A stretch of 64,000 nt of DNA, from positions 1 through 64,000 of the forward strand of contig WRBD01000004.1 in assembly GCA_009779835.1 (NCBI GenBank), in the 5' to 3' direction. The DNA is from Defluviitaleaceae bacterium (GTDB taxonomy: Bacteria; Bacillota; Clostridia; Lachnospirales; WQUN01). This document shows, piece by piece, positions 53,790 to 62,692 of the stretch. The notes beneath the pieces were generated by a model, which saw only the letters and a program-made list of their open reading frames with translations, searched no databases and was not told the origin of the DNA. The first letter of the stretch is position 1. Every line of letters begins with the position of its first letter. A program made the position numbers and the translations under genes.

Positions 53790-54527
53790 TTATCTTCTTC
53801 TGCCCAAAATCCTTAATATTTTTAAGAATAGATTAATAAAGTCGAGATACAGCGTAAGTGCACCTATTACCGTGATTTTCTTTATTGCTTCTTCTTGATT
53901 TGCCGCTTTCGCCTCTTTCAGCATGTTTTTAATACGCTGGGCATCGTATGCTGTTAGCCCGATAAACACAAACACGCCAATATATGTCACCGCCCATTCT
54001 ATTGCGGAGCTACGAATAAAAAAATTGGCAATGCTTGCAATAATAATACCTATCAGCCCCATAATACAAAGGCTTCCAATAGAAGTTAAATCATTTTTCG
54101 TCACCAGCCCGTATCCTGCCATAACTCCAAACGTAACCGCGGTAACACCAAACGCGGTGGCTATAATGCCTAAGTCGTAAACGAAAAAAATAGTGGACAA
54201 TGTAAGACCGACTAAAAACGCGTAAACAAAAAATAAAACATTCGCCAGCATAACCGGCATTTTGTTAATACCAAAAGATATCGCAAGCACCAGAGCAATC
54301 GGCGAGAATAAAAGTACATAGAAAACAACATTGTTACCATAAACCAAATACTGCAACTCAGCAGAAGCAACCACCAATAAAGCGGAGATTGTTGTCACCA
54401 TCAGCGCGGCAAACATCCTAAAAAAAACATTTGCCATGCAGGTAGCAAACGCTTCGTGCAGTTCTCCAACGCTCCCCCATACGGAATCGTGGTTACTTTC
54501 TTCATTAAAACCATTGTCATTCCACAT
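53790..54527 (-). CDS. Bax inhibitor-1/YccA family membrane protein
   Basis: 245 residues with seven hydrophobic segments from about residue 35 on. The C-terminal family pattern is present: FIGLTAYDAQRIKNM and GALTLYLDFINLFLKILRILG. Bacterial members are linked to membrane protein quality control or calcium leak; no specific role can be given. The ATG at 54527 follows GGAGG and is chosen over the longer frame to 54614, which overlaps purC. It sits 17 bases downstream of purC and may be the last gene of the purine operon. Confidence 0.88.
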   Translation of the reverse strand: MWNDNGFNEESNHDSVWGSVGELHEAFATCMANVFFRMFAALMVTTISALLVVASAELQYLVYGNNVVFYVLLFSPIALVLAISFGINKMPVMLANVLFFVYAFLVGLTLSTIFFVYDLGIIATAFGVTAVTFGVMAGYGLVTKNDLTSIGSLCIMGLIGIIIASIANFFIRSSAIEWAVTYIGVFVFIGLTAYDAQRIKNMLKEAKAANQEEAIKKITVIGALTLYLDFINLFLKILRILGRRR

Positions 54528-54544
54528 TAGAAAAACCTCCTTTT

Positions 54545-55222
54545 TTATTGTAAAATCAACTTGCCTAAATCCATCGGCGCAACGATTTCGCCGTTTTTGT
54601 AAACGCGCATACATCCTGCGGAAATTTCATCTGCCAGCATAATTTCATCGTCGTTTTTGCCGAACTCAAATTTTAAATCGTAAAGTTCGAGTTCTTTTTT
54701 TTCCAAGTTGGCGGCGATGAGTTGTGCTGTTTTTTTTGTTAGTTGTACACAGGTTTCATATTCTTCGGCGGTCATTATTCCAAGCGTTGTTAATGTGTCT
54801 TTTGTGATAAATGGGTCGTTTCTTTCGTCGTCCTTGAGGGTTATTTCCACGATGTAATTCAAGTCCGCGCCTAATTTTGTGTATGTTCCGTAGCGTTTTA
54901 TAAAACTGCCCGCGGCTTTGCGACGGCATATAAATTCTACACCCTGCCCGAACATTTTTACTGCTTTAACGTCCATTATTGCTTCCGCGATATTACTTGA
55001 TAAGTAGTGATTGGGAATTCCCGCAGTAGTCAGTAATTCAAAATAATACGCCGACAGCCGCAACGATTCGCGCCCAAACCCTTCGATTCTTAAACCGACG
55101 GCGTTTTCGCCGGGGTCGAAAATGCCGTCTTTGCCTGTTGCGTCGTCTTTTAATTTTAGGGTCAGCGTGCCGTTTTCGTTATCATACACGTTTTTTGTTT
55201 TGCCTTCGTAAATTAATTTCAT
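54545..55222 (-). CDS. purC: SAICAR synthase (PurC)
   Basis: 225 residues. Joins CAIR and aspartate in purine synthesis. The N-terminus IYEGKTKNVYD and the motifs GIPNHYL, RRKAAGSFIKRYG and LADEISAGCMRVY are diagnostic. The ATG overlaps the stop of the RCA-like ATPase gene (TGATG), so its translation is coupled to that gene. Last pur gene in the window's operon order. Confidence 0.95.
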   Translation of the reverse strand: MKLIYEGKTKNVYDNENGTLTLKLKDDATGKDGIFDPGENAVGLRIEGFGRESLRLSAYYFELLTTAGIPNHYLSSNIAEAIMDVKAVKMFGQGVEFICRRKAAGSFIKRYGTYTKLGADLNYIVEITLKDDERNDPFITKDTLTTLGIMTAEEYETCVQLTKKTAQLIAANLEKKELELYDLKFEFGKNDDEIMLADEISAGCMRVYKNGEIVAPMDLGKLILQ

Positions 55223-56106
55223 CAGACATACACTTCCTTACTGATATCCAGTTTGTTAAATTCTTCCGCAAACTCCTTAATTTTTTCAAGAGTCAAGGGG
55301 GCATTACTGAGTATTTCTTCCATTGCATATTCTTTACGGAATTCCAAATCTTTTCGCATGTCGTCCCTTGTCTTTTCCCTTATCCATTCCAGCAATAATT
55401 TTTCTTGATATCTGGAGTTTATGTCTTTCCAGAACGCAACGGGTTTCGTTGGATATTCATCAATTAGTTTTTCAAGTTCTTTCTTGGGGATATTCGGAAA
55501 TATACGGGCAATAATTTGAAGCTTATCGGATGCGTCGGGAACCCATTGCAGAAGTCTCATGCGTCCGGGACGCATCAACGGACGATATAAAATAGACGCA
55601 TCGTTTCCCGTCATAATAATCGGAACCCGCTTTACCGTATGCCGCGCTACCATCGTTGGGAAATCGCAAATAGCCATCAGCTCCCCGTATAGCAATTGTC
55701 GCTGGACGGAGTATTGCACATTCTGTCCCCAGTCACCCAAAACTGTGTCAACATCGTTTATGACAAGCACGTAAGGATGAAACTTGTTCATGTACATATC
55801 ATACCCTGCACCCATTTCGCCTTTTGGGCTTCCTGCTTCGGTATATTTTTTTCGTAAAAACGCAACGGGGTCATTTCCACTGTCGCTTGATTGTGCGGGG
55901 CTTTCCAATTCAGCCGGGCTTATAACAATTTGTTTAATCTTAAGTACGCGGCAAATTTCGTCAACCTGGAATGTTTTCCCTTCACCGGGCGGTCCGAAAA
56001 TTCCCAAGATTAAAGGGCATTCTGTGTCTCTGATTAAAAGATTACCAATTAAGTGCGATTCTACTTCTTCACGAAATTTTTCGCTGATATAGGGCTCGTT
56101 TGACAT
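55222..56106 (-). CDS. Rubisco-activase-like AAA+ ATPase inside the purine operon
   Basis: 294 residues, one AAA+ domain. Walker A is GPPGEGKTFQ (38-47), Walker B is VLVINDVD (113-120), sensor 1 is IIMTGND (163-169) and the arginine-finger region is RPLMRPGRMR (175-184). The order and spacing, with QYSVQRQLLYGELMAICD, TGNDASILYRPL and the following YPTKPVAFWKDINSRY, match the Rubisco activase family better than generic AAA proteins. No Rubisco gene is in the window. It starts 12 bases after purD and overlaps purC by one base, so it is made with the purine enzymes. It may remodel a metabolic enzyme; which one is unknown. Confidence 0.8.
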   Translation of the reverse strand: MSNEPYISEKFREEVESHLIGNLLIRDTECPLILGIFGPPGEGKTFQVDEICRVLKIKQIVISPAELESPAQSSDSGNDPVAFLRKKYTEAGSPKGEMGAGYDMYMNKFHPYVLVINDVDTVLGDWGQNVQYSVQRQLLYGELMAICDFPTMVARHTVKRVPIIMTGNDASILYRPLMRPGRMRLLQWVPDASDKLQIIARIFPNIPKKELEKLIDEYPTKPVAFWKDINSRYQEKLLLEWIREKTRDDMRKDLEFRKEYAMEEILSNAPLTLEKIKEFAEEFNKLDISKEVYV

Positions 56107-56118
56107 ATTTGCCTCCGA

Positions 56119-57366
56119 TTAGATATCCGTGCGATAAAAAAGATTTTCGCACTTTATATTTTTTACATCTTTGTATAACACTCTTCGTGCCGCGTCAAGT
56201 GTTTCGGCTTTTCTTGCGGCGAAAAGAACGCGCCCGCCTTTTGTTTCAAAGTGTGTTTCGTTTTTAGAAGTTCCGCAGTGGAAAACGAGCGTTTCATCTT
56301 CCAGTTTATCCAGCCCCGTGATTGCAAAACCGTTTTTGTATTCATGGGGATAACCTTTTGACGCAAGAATTATTCCCAAAACATTTTCATCGCTCCATTT
56401 TAGTTCGGGGTCTTTGCCCGCCAATATGTCTGTTAATACGGAGAAAAGGTCGTTTTCCAAACGCGGCAGAACCACTTCGGTTTCCGGGTCGCCAAAGCGG
56501 GCGTTGAATTCGATTACTTTCGCTTCGGCTTTTGTCGCAATTAAACCCGCGTAAAGAATTCCCGTGAACGGGCGGCCTTCTTCTACCATTGCTTTTGCTG
56601 TCGGAAGTAAAATCTCTGTGCGTGCTTGTTCGATTATTTCCCGGGAAATTTGCGGCACGGGCGAATACGCGCCCATTCCGCCTGTATTCGGGCCTTTGTC
56701 GCCGTCGAAGGCGCGTTTGTGGTCTTTGGCAATTACCATCGGATACACGTTCTCGCCGTTCACAAAAGCCATATAGGAAAATTCTGTTCCCGCCAAAAAT
56801 TCTTCAATAACAACCGTGTTTCCCGCCGCACCGAAACGCTTGTTTTGCAACATTTCGGCAAGCACAGAATCGGCTTCTTCGTGAGATTCGGCAATCACAA
56901 CGCCCTTTCCCGCCGCTAAGCCATCTGCTTTTAATACGAAGGGTGGTCTGCGGGCGTGAATATATTTTGAAGCGTCCGCAAAAGATGTGAATACTTCATA
57001 TGAAGCAGTTGGGATTTTATATTTTTTCATAAGTTCTTTTGCGAAAGATTTACTGCCCTCGATAATTGCCGCGTTTGCCCGCGGCCCGAATACCGAGAGA
57101 TTTTCTTTCTCGAAATAATCGACAATGCCGCCCACAAGCGGAACTTCCGGCCCGACCACAGTTAACGTGATTTCTTCGGTTTTTGCGAATTCCGCAAGCG
57201 CGGCGAAATCTGACATTGCAATGTCCACGCATTCGCAGTTTTCTATTTCGCTAATGCCCGGGTTTCCCGGCGCAACGAAAATTTTTTCAACCTGCTCCGA
57301 CTGCGCAAACTTCCACGCAAGCGCGTGTTCGCGCCCGCCGGAGCCTATTATTAATACTTTGTTCAT
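56119..57366 (-). CDS. purD: Phosphoribosylamine-glycine ligase (PurD)
   Basis: 415 residues. Second step of purine synthesis, making GAR. The N-terminal motif KVLIIGSGGREHALAWK, the ATP-grasp core (FVLKADGLAAGKGV) and FNARFGDPETEVVLPR are all present. Length is normal. It follows purH by 39 bases and precedes the RCA-like gene by 12. Confidence 0.96.
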   Translation of the reverse strand: MNKVLIIGSGGREHALAWKFAQSEQVEKIFVAPGNPGISEIENCECVDIAMSDFAALAEFAKTEEITLTVVGPEVPLVGGIVDYFEKENLSVFGPRANAAIIEGSKSFAKELMKKYKIPTASYEVFTSFADASKYIHARRPPFVLKADGLAAGKGVVIAESHEEADSVLAEMLQNKRFGAAGNTVVIEEFLAGTEFSYMAFVNGENVYPMVIAKDHKRAFDGDKGPNTGGMGAYSPVPQISREIIEQARTEILLPTAKAMVEEGRPFTGILYAGLIATKAEAKVIEFNARFGDPETEVVLPRLENDLFSVLTDILAGKDPELKWSDENVLGIILASKGYPHEYKNGFAITGLDKLEDETLVFHCGTSKNETHFETKGGRVLFAARKAETLDAARRVLYKDVKNIKCENLFYRTDI

Positions 57367-57405
57367 GTGAAAGTATCTCCTCTTTTATATATGTTTGATT
57401 GCAGA

Positions 57406-58920
57406 TTAATGCTTAAAATGCCGAACTCCTGTGAAAATCATTGCGATGTTATACTTGTCGCAGGCTTCGATGGAATCACTATCTTTAACGCTTCCACCCG
57501 GCTGAATTATTACTTCAATGCCTGCCTTTGCGGCTTCTTCAACGGTGTCGGGCATTGGGAAAAATGCGTCGGAAGCAAGAACCGCACCGCGAGCGCGTTC
57601 ACCCGCGTCACCGATTGCGATTTTTGCCGCGCCCACGCGATTTGTTTGACCGGGGCCAATACCGACGGTCATGTTGTCACGGGCAACTAAAATGCCGTTG
57701 GACTTTACATATTTTACGCACGTCCATGCGAATTTTGCGGTTTCTAATTCTGCTTCGGTGGGTTTGCGTTTTGTTGGGAAAGTGAGTGTCGCAGTATCAA
57801 AGCTTGCCGTATCTTTTTCTTGTATTAAAAGGCCGCCACTTACAGCTGAAATTTTTTGCTCTGTGTTTTCGGGTTTTGTCATTTCAATTTGCAACAAGCG
57901 AAGATTTTTCTTTTTCGTTAAAATCGAGAGTGCCTCTTCCGAAAACGATGGTGCGATTATTATTTCAAGAAAAATTTCACTCATTTGCGCCGCGCTTTGT
58001 GCACAGACTTCACGGTTAAGCGCGACAATTCCGCCGAAAATGGAAACGGGATCGGCTTCGTATGCGCGAGAGTATGCTTCCGCGATTGTTTCTCCGATTC
58101 CCACGCCGCACGGATTTTGATGCTTAACCGCAACTGCGGCGGGCGAGTCGAATTCTTTTACCATTTCGAGCGTAACGTCCGCGTCGGCGATATTATTATA
58201 AGAAAGTTCTTTGCCATGAAGCTGTTTTGCCGCGATGATTGTATTGCCCGGAATCGGGTCACTGTACAGTGCGGCGTTTTGGTGCGGGTTTTCGCCGTAT
58301 CGCAAGGGCTGTTTTATTTCGTATGTCATAGTTAATTTTTCGGGGTAGGGGACTTTTGTGAAATATGCCGCAATTACCGCGTCGTATGCGGCGGTGTGCC
58401 GAAACGCCTTTGCCGCTAGGTCTTGTTTTGTTTGAATTGTTACGCCGCCTTCGGAAATTTCTTGTAAAACTTTTTCGTAGTCGGAAGGCTCTACAATAAC
58501 CGCGACACTTGCATGGTTTTTCGCCGCGGAACGAATCATTGACGGCCCACCTATGTCAATATTTTCGATTGCATCTTCACGGGAAACGTCCGGTTTTTGA
58601 ATCGTTTCTTTAAACGGATAAAGATTTACCGCAACAATATCAATTGTATTAATCCCGTGCTTCTCCAGTGTTTCCATATGCTCGGGATTGTTACGTACCG
58701 CAAGCAACCCGCCGTGAATTGCAGGATGCAGGGTTTTCACGCGCCCGTCCATTAATTCGGGAAATTCCGTTACTTCTGAGATGTTCAACGCGCCGATGGT
58801 CTTCAGTAAGTCATACGTACCGCCCGTTGAAATAATTTCGTATCCATTCGCAACTAAACCCTTCGCAAATTCCAGCACGCCCGTTTTGTCCGAGACGCTT
58901 ATTAATGCTCGTTTTTTCAT
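57406..58920 (-). CDS. purH: Bifunctional AICAR transformylase/IMP cyclohydrolase (PurH)
   Basis: 504 residues. The N-terminal cyclohydrolase begins [18 protein letters not shown], and the transformylase carries [11 protein letters not shown] and the final [19 protein letters not shown] with [14 protein letters not shown]. It completes IMP formation. GAGGAGG precedes the ATG. A 116-base gap to purN holds a short coding-like remnant. Confidence 0.96.
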   Translation of the reverse strand: MKKRALISVSDKTGVLEFAKGLVANGYEIISTGGTYDLLKTIGALNISEVTEFPELMDGRVKTLHPAIHGGLLAVRNNPEHMETLEKHGINTIDIVAVNLYPFKETIQKPDVSREDAIENIDIGGPSMIRSAAKNHASVAVIVEPSDYEKVLQEISEGGVTIQTKQDLAAKAFRHTAAYDAVIAAYFTKVPYPEKLTMTYEIKQPLRYGENPHQNAALYSDPIPGNTIIAAKQLHGKELSYNNIADADVTLEMVKEFDSPAAVAVKHQNPCGVGIGETIAEAYSRAYEADPVSIFGGIVALNREVCAQSAAQMSEIFLEIIIAPSFSEEALSILTKKKNLRLLQIEMTKPENTEQKISAVSGGLLIQEKDTASFDTATLTFPTKRKPTEAELETAKFAWTCVKYVKSNGILVARDNMTVGIGPGQTNRVGAAKIAIGDAGERARGAVLASDAFFPMPDTVEEAAKAGIEVIIQPGGSVKDSDSIEACDKYNIAMIFTGVRHFKH

Positions 58921-58948
58921 TGTGTTTCCTCCTCATGATTTAAAAAGT

Positions 58949-59044
58949 TTATCCACATGGAAAGGATATAATCGTTGTGTTCGGAATGGCGGCACGCAAA
59001 GCGTCAAGCTGCTCATCTCTGATAAATGAGAATTCTTTAGGCAA
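58949..59044 (-). other. Short coding-like remnant, LRR-tail-like
   Basis: In the purN-purH gap the minus strand has an open stretch of 31 codons ending in TAA at 58949. The segment IRDEQLDALRAAIPNTTI resembles the closing repeat of leucine-rich-repeat proteins (DEQ..AL..A.PNT.I). There is no convincing ribosome binding site and it overlaps the end of purN by eight bases. It may be a remnant of a displaced gene, or chance. Confidence 0.25.
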
Positions 59045-59615
59045 CCGCTAAAATCTCTGCCAAAAACTCAACCAAAAAAATATGCTCCTGTTCAAGCACG
59101 CGTGCCGCTAAAATTTCCGGTGTGTCATCTGCGTGTACGGGGACTTTTCTTTGCGCTAGAATATCTCCCTCATCATATTCGGCTGTTACGCGGTGGATTG
59201 TTATTCCGGTTTCGGTATCACCGGCGACAAGTACTGCCGCATGTACGTTTATTCCGAACATTCCCTTGCCGCCGTATTTCGGAAGCAGTGACGGATGTAT
59301 GTTAAAAATTCGATTTTCGTATGTTTTAAGTACGGTTGCGGGAATTTTTTTCAGATATCCTGCAAGAAGAACAATGTCGGTGTTGTGGGCTTGTAAAGTT
59401 TGCAAGGTGATTTCGTCAAGCGAATCGGGTGTGGTTTTCGCGCTCAGATGAACGGCGGGAATACCCTCGTTTTTTGCACGTTCCAATGCTCGCGAGTTAC
59501 TGTTATTACTTATAACAGCGCATACACGGGCGGGTATTTTTCCCGCCCTGCAACCGTCAATAATTGCCTGTAAATCAGAACCGCCGTGTGAGGCGAAAAC
59601 GGCTATGTTTTTCAT
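59037..59615 (-). CDS. purN: GAR transformylase (PurN)
   Basis: 192 residues. Transfers formyl from 10-formyl-tetrahydrofolate to GAR. The start KNIAVFASHGGSDLQAII and the catalytic residues in FNIHPSLLPKYGG (Asn, His) and AEYDEGDILAQ (Asp) are intact. A run of G residues gives the ribosome binding site. It starts 15 bases after the radical SAM gene. Confidence 0.95.
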   Translation of the reverse strand: MKNIAVFASHGGSDLQAIIDGCRAGKIPARVCAVISNNSNSRALERAKNEGIPAVHLSAKTTPDSLDEITLQTLQAHNTDIVLLAGYLKKIPATVLKTYENRIFNIHPSLLPKYGGKGMFGINVHAAVLVAGDTETGITIHRVTAEYDEGDILAQRKVPVHADDTPEILAARVLEQEHIFLVEFLAEILAVA

Positions 59616-59630
59616 TTAACCCCCCAAAAC

Positions 59631-61067
59631 CTAAGAGTCTGTTTGACATCTCCGACGTACATACTCCAAATCGTTCAAGATGTCTTTATTTTCGTAATTG
59701 GTTAATTTTGCGGCTTGTTCAAGCAGTTTAATGCTCTCGGCGTAATCTCCCAGTTCGTGAAGGGCGAGGCCAAGCCCCTTCATTGCGTAGGTGTCGGTAG
59801 GGTCAAGTTTTAGGGCTTTTGTGTTTGCGCTTTTACATAGTTCGAAGTTTCCGCAGAAAAATTCGGAAAAACCGCTGATTGCCAATGCTTTTTTATTCTC
59901 GGGTTCGATTTCTAATGCGCGGCGCACAAAAAAAGCCGCCGTTTGGAAATTTTTTTTTGCGAGACAGCTTTCCGCTTCGGATACCAGCCATGCGGCATCA
60001 TCTTCCTCAAGAAGGCGTTCACGTAATTTTTTCAGCGCGAAATTGTAGGCGCAGTAAAAATTTTCGGAATAAATATCGCCGTTCATGGTGAGACGCGTGT
60101 TTGGGCAACCGCCAAGACAACGTCTCTTATATATGCAGTCGGCGCAATCGCCCACAAGCCGCGACGTTGACATTTTTCTGCACCAAGAAAACTTCTCCGG
60201 GTCGTTCCAAATTTCTGAAAGCGGCTTTTGACGGATATTCCCTTCGATGAAGGATTTTTCGCGAATGGACGTGCATCCCAAGATATCGCCGTTATGTAGA
60301 ATCCCGAAATTTCGCGTGCCCGCGTTACAACCGTTCCAGTAGGAAGCGGCACCGCCGATGCCGGAATTTTGGCGTGCAAGCACTTCTTTTTCTGTGTAGT
60401 AGCCCAAGCAGTCGGCAGGAAAAATTTTTATCCTTCCTTCTGCGGATGTTTTGTAGCAAAAATCAAGAAGCACGGAAACTAATGCGGGTGAAATAATCCA
60501 ATCCGGGCGTTCCTTGAAATTTCCCATGGGTTGTCCCAGTTGAATCTGCCACAATTCAAACCCCATTTCGGGCAGAATCTGACTCATTTCCGGCAGTACG
60601 TCGATGTTTAAATTGGAAACGGTTGTTACTGCGCCCATTCTAACGCCGGATTCGTTCAAGTGCGAAGCGGCTTCGCGAATGCGCGAAAACGAACCGGCTT
60701 TTCTTATGTTGTCGTGAATTTTCTCCGTGCCGTCTATGCTGATTGCGACGGTTGAAATACCGCATTCTTTGAGAGTTCGCGCTTTTTGCGCGTCAATTAG
60801 CCAGCCGTTTGTGATGATATTTACCGCCACGCCGTGTGAAACGAATTCCCTTATAATTTGCGGTAGATCCTCACGCAAAAGAGGCTCGCCGCCGGAAAGG
60901 GTAATCCATTTAAGGCCTAATTCCGAAATTTGCCGAGCCAAAAAAAGGGCTTCATGCGTTGCTAATTCATCGGGCAACCGCTCCTCGCACGACGAGCCGC
61001 AATGTCCGCAACGCATATTGCACCCCATTGTAACTTCCCATACGGCGGTGACAGGTCTAATTTTCAA
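59631..61067 (-). CDS. Radical SAM-SPASM enzyme with C-terminal TPR repeats
   Basis: 478 residues. The 4Fe-4S cluster motif CNMRCGHC is at residues 16-23, followed by the SAM-binding ISLSGGEP-type motif (ITLSGGEPLL). The SPASM region has clustered Cys (WNGCNAGTRN, LGCTSI, GDCADCIYKRRCLGGCPN, YCAYN) for two auxiliary clusters. Residues about 360-470 form three TPR repeats. SPASM enzymes mostly modify peptides or protein side chains. The TTG start lies inside the end of the secreted repeat protein (11-base overlap), so that protein is the obvious candidate substrate. Located between purM and purN. Confidence 0.85.
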   Translation of the reverse strand: MKIRPVTAVWEVTMGCNMRCGHCGSSCEERLPDELATHEALFLARQISELGLKWITLSGGEPLLREDLPQIIREFVSHGVAVNIITNGWLIDAQKARTLKECGISTVAISIDGTEKIHDNIRKAGSFSRIREAASHLNESGVRMGAVTTVSNLNIDVLPEMSQILPEMGFELWQIQLGQPMGNFKERPDWIISPALVSVLLDFCYKTSAEGRIKIFPADCLGYYTEKEVLARQNSGIGGAASYWNGCNAGTRNFGILHNGDILGCTSIREKSFIEGNIRQKPLSEIWNDPEKFSWCRKMSTSRLVGDCADCIYKRRCLGGCPNTRLTMNGDIYSENFYCAYNFALKKLRERLLEEDDAAWLVSEAESCLAKKNFQTAAFFVRRALEIEPENKKALAISGFSEFFCGNFELCKSANTKALKLDPTDTYAMKGLGLALHELGDYAESIKLLEQAAKLTNYENKDILNDLEYVRRRCQTDS

Positions 61068-61578
61068 CGCTTAACCCCACAAGTTTTCTTACAAGCATTG
61101 TAAGGTCTGCTACATCCACAACTCCGTCGCCGTTGATATCGGCGGCAAGCTTGCAGAAAGTTTCATCATCTATCATTTGTTGTTGCACTTCCGGAGGCGC
61201 TACAAGCCATCTTGCAAGAGCGGTTGCGTCCGCTGAAGTTACTTTTCCGGTACCGGTGACATCGCCCAAAATAAAGTCTGCGGGGAATCCATAATCCGGT
61301 ACGGGAAGGTCACAGTAGGGGAAGCCGTATTCCGGTACAGGAAGGTCACAGTAGGGGAAGCCGTATTCAGGACAGGGAATATCGCAATCGGGAAAACCGT
61401 ATGGAGGTCTTTCAACCGGAAAGCCATAAGGTGGCACAGCAAAAGAACTTACGGCATCATGACAAACAAACCCCGATAACATATCGGCAGGGTTATCCGC
61501 CGCACCTAACGCCGTAGCAGAGGAAGCAATAGATAAAGCCAAGCCCACAGCTGCAATTTTGCGTGGAAAGTCTTTCAT
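61057..61578 (-). CDS. Secreted dockerin protein with YGFP repeats, candidate radical SAM substrate
   Basis: 173 residues. The signal peptide (about 1-29, KIAAVGLALSIASSATALGA) is followed by five YGFP units between residues 50 and 105. The clearest are two exact copies of PEYGFPYCDLPV, with variants PPYGFPVER, PPYGFPDCDIPC and PDYGFPADF. The C-terminal 65 residues are a dockerin: LGDVTGTGKVTSADATAL and DINGDGVVDVADLTMLVRKLVG. The ATG at 61578 follows GGGGTGAT; the longer frame to 61662 overlaps purM. The repeat of Tyr, Phe, Cys and Pro is unlike a normal linker and suggests a modified or metal-binding segment. Function unknown. Confidence 0.75.
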   Translation of the reverse strand: MKDFPRKIAAVGLALSIASSATALGAADNPADMLSGFVCHDAVSSFAVPPYGFPVERPPYGFPDCDIPCPEYGFPYCDLPVPEYGFPYCDLPVPDYGFPADFILGDVTGTGKVTSADATALARWLVAPPEVQQQMIDDETFCKLAADINGDGVVDVADLTMLVRKLVGLSVEN

Positions 61579-61642
61579 AAATATCACCCCAAAAAATATT
61601 TTGTTATATTTTAACATGGAGAAAAGTCTGTTGCAAACAAAA

Positions 61643-62692
61643 TCATAACAACCTTTCGCCAAGAAGCGTTAATCCCTCACCTTCAATTACATTGCCGATT
61701 ACCGCCGCTTCTTCGCCATTCGAGCGCAGAAATTCAATTGTTTTTTTTGCATCTTCTTTCGCTGTGACAATTACCATACCGATTCCCATGTTATATAAAT
61801 TATACATTTCTTCTTCCGGAATGTTTCCGTGATGTTGAATAAAATGGAAAATCGCCGGGGGTTCCCATGCTCGCGTGTCATGAAATATATCAACTTCCGC
61901 GCCAAGCCCTGCAGGTAAAATTCGCGGAATATTTTCAATAAATCCACCGCCGGTGATATTTGCCATCCCTTTCGGCTGTAAATTTTCACATAAATTTATA
62001 ATAGATTTTGCATAAATTTTTGTAGGGGTAAGTAAAACCTCTCCAAGATTTTTTTCCCCGAAATATATTTCATTCAGGTTTAAATTTTTTTCTGAAATTA
62101 TTTTACGAATCAATGAAAATCCGTTTGAATGCACACCGGTAGATGCAATCCCGATTAAAACATCGCCCGCTTTTATATTTTCGCCTGTTATCATTTTTGA
62201 TTTTTCAACTATGCCAACGCAGAACCCTGCAATATCATATTCGTTTTCGGGCATCATGTCGGGGTGTTCCGCCATTTCGCCGCCGATTAATGCGCAACCG
62301 GACTGCACGCAGCCTTCCGAAACGCCCGCAATTATATCTTCCATTATGTCCGGAACTACTTTGCCGCACGCGATATAATCCAAAAAAAACAAAGGCTTCG
62401 CACCGACGGTAATTATATCGTTAACACACATAGCAACAGCGTCAATGCCAATTGTGTCGTGTTTGCCAAGCTTAAACGCCAGCATCAACTTCGTGCCAAC
62501 GCCGTCCGTTCCGCTAACCAGAACAGGCTCGTCGTATTTTCCCGCCGCCGCAAGCTCAAACAATCCGCCGAACCCGCCAAGTCCGCCGACAACCCCCGGA
62601 ATTTTTGTGCGCGCAACGTGTTTTTTTATGCGCTGTACAGCCTCATACCCGGCATGAATATCCACGCCGGCTTTTTTATAATTATCAGACAT
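61643..62692 (-). CDS. purM: AIR synthetase (PurM)
   Basis: 349 residues. Closes the imidazole ring in purine synthesis. It begins MSDNYKKAGVDIHAGYEAV, with SGTDGVGTKLMLAF, GGEMAEHPDMM and ITGGGFIENIPR as conserved motifs. The ATG at 62692 is favoured over 62698 because the GAGG of the leader is correctly spaced; either way it overlaps the purF stop. The ORF frame can be read further upstream, but that part is inside purF. Confidence 0.95.
   Translation of the reverse strand: MSDNYKKAGVDIHAGYEAVQRIKKHVARTKIPGVVGGLGGFGGLFELAAAGKYDEPVLVSGTDGVGTKLMLAFKLGKHDTIGIDAVAMCVNDIITVGAKPLFFLDYIACGKVVPDIMEDIIAGVSEGCVQSGCALIGGEMAEHPDMMPENEYDIAGFCVGIVEKSKMITGENIKAGDVLIGIASTGVHSNGFSLIRKIISEKNLNLNEIYFGEKNLGEVLLTPTKIYAKSIINLCENLQPKGMANITGGGFIENIPRILPAGLGAEVDIFHDTRAWEPPAIFHFIQHHGNIPEEEMYNLYNMGIGMVIVTAKEDAKKTIEFLRSNGEEAAVIGNVIEGEGLTLLGERLL

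Noticed and set aside
55222-56106. Rubisco pathway in this organism
   Set aside because: Only the activase-like ATPase is seen; no Rubisco or phosphoribulokinase gene is in the window, so carbon fixation is not claimed.
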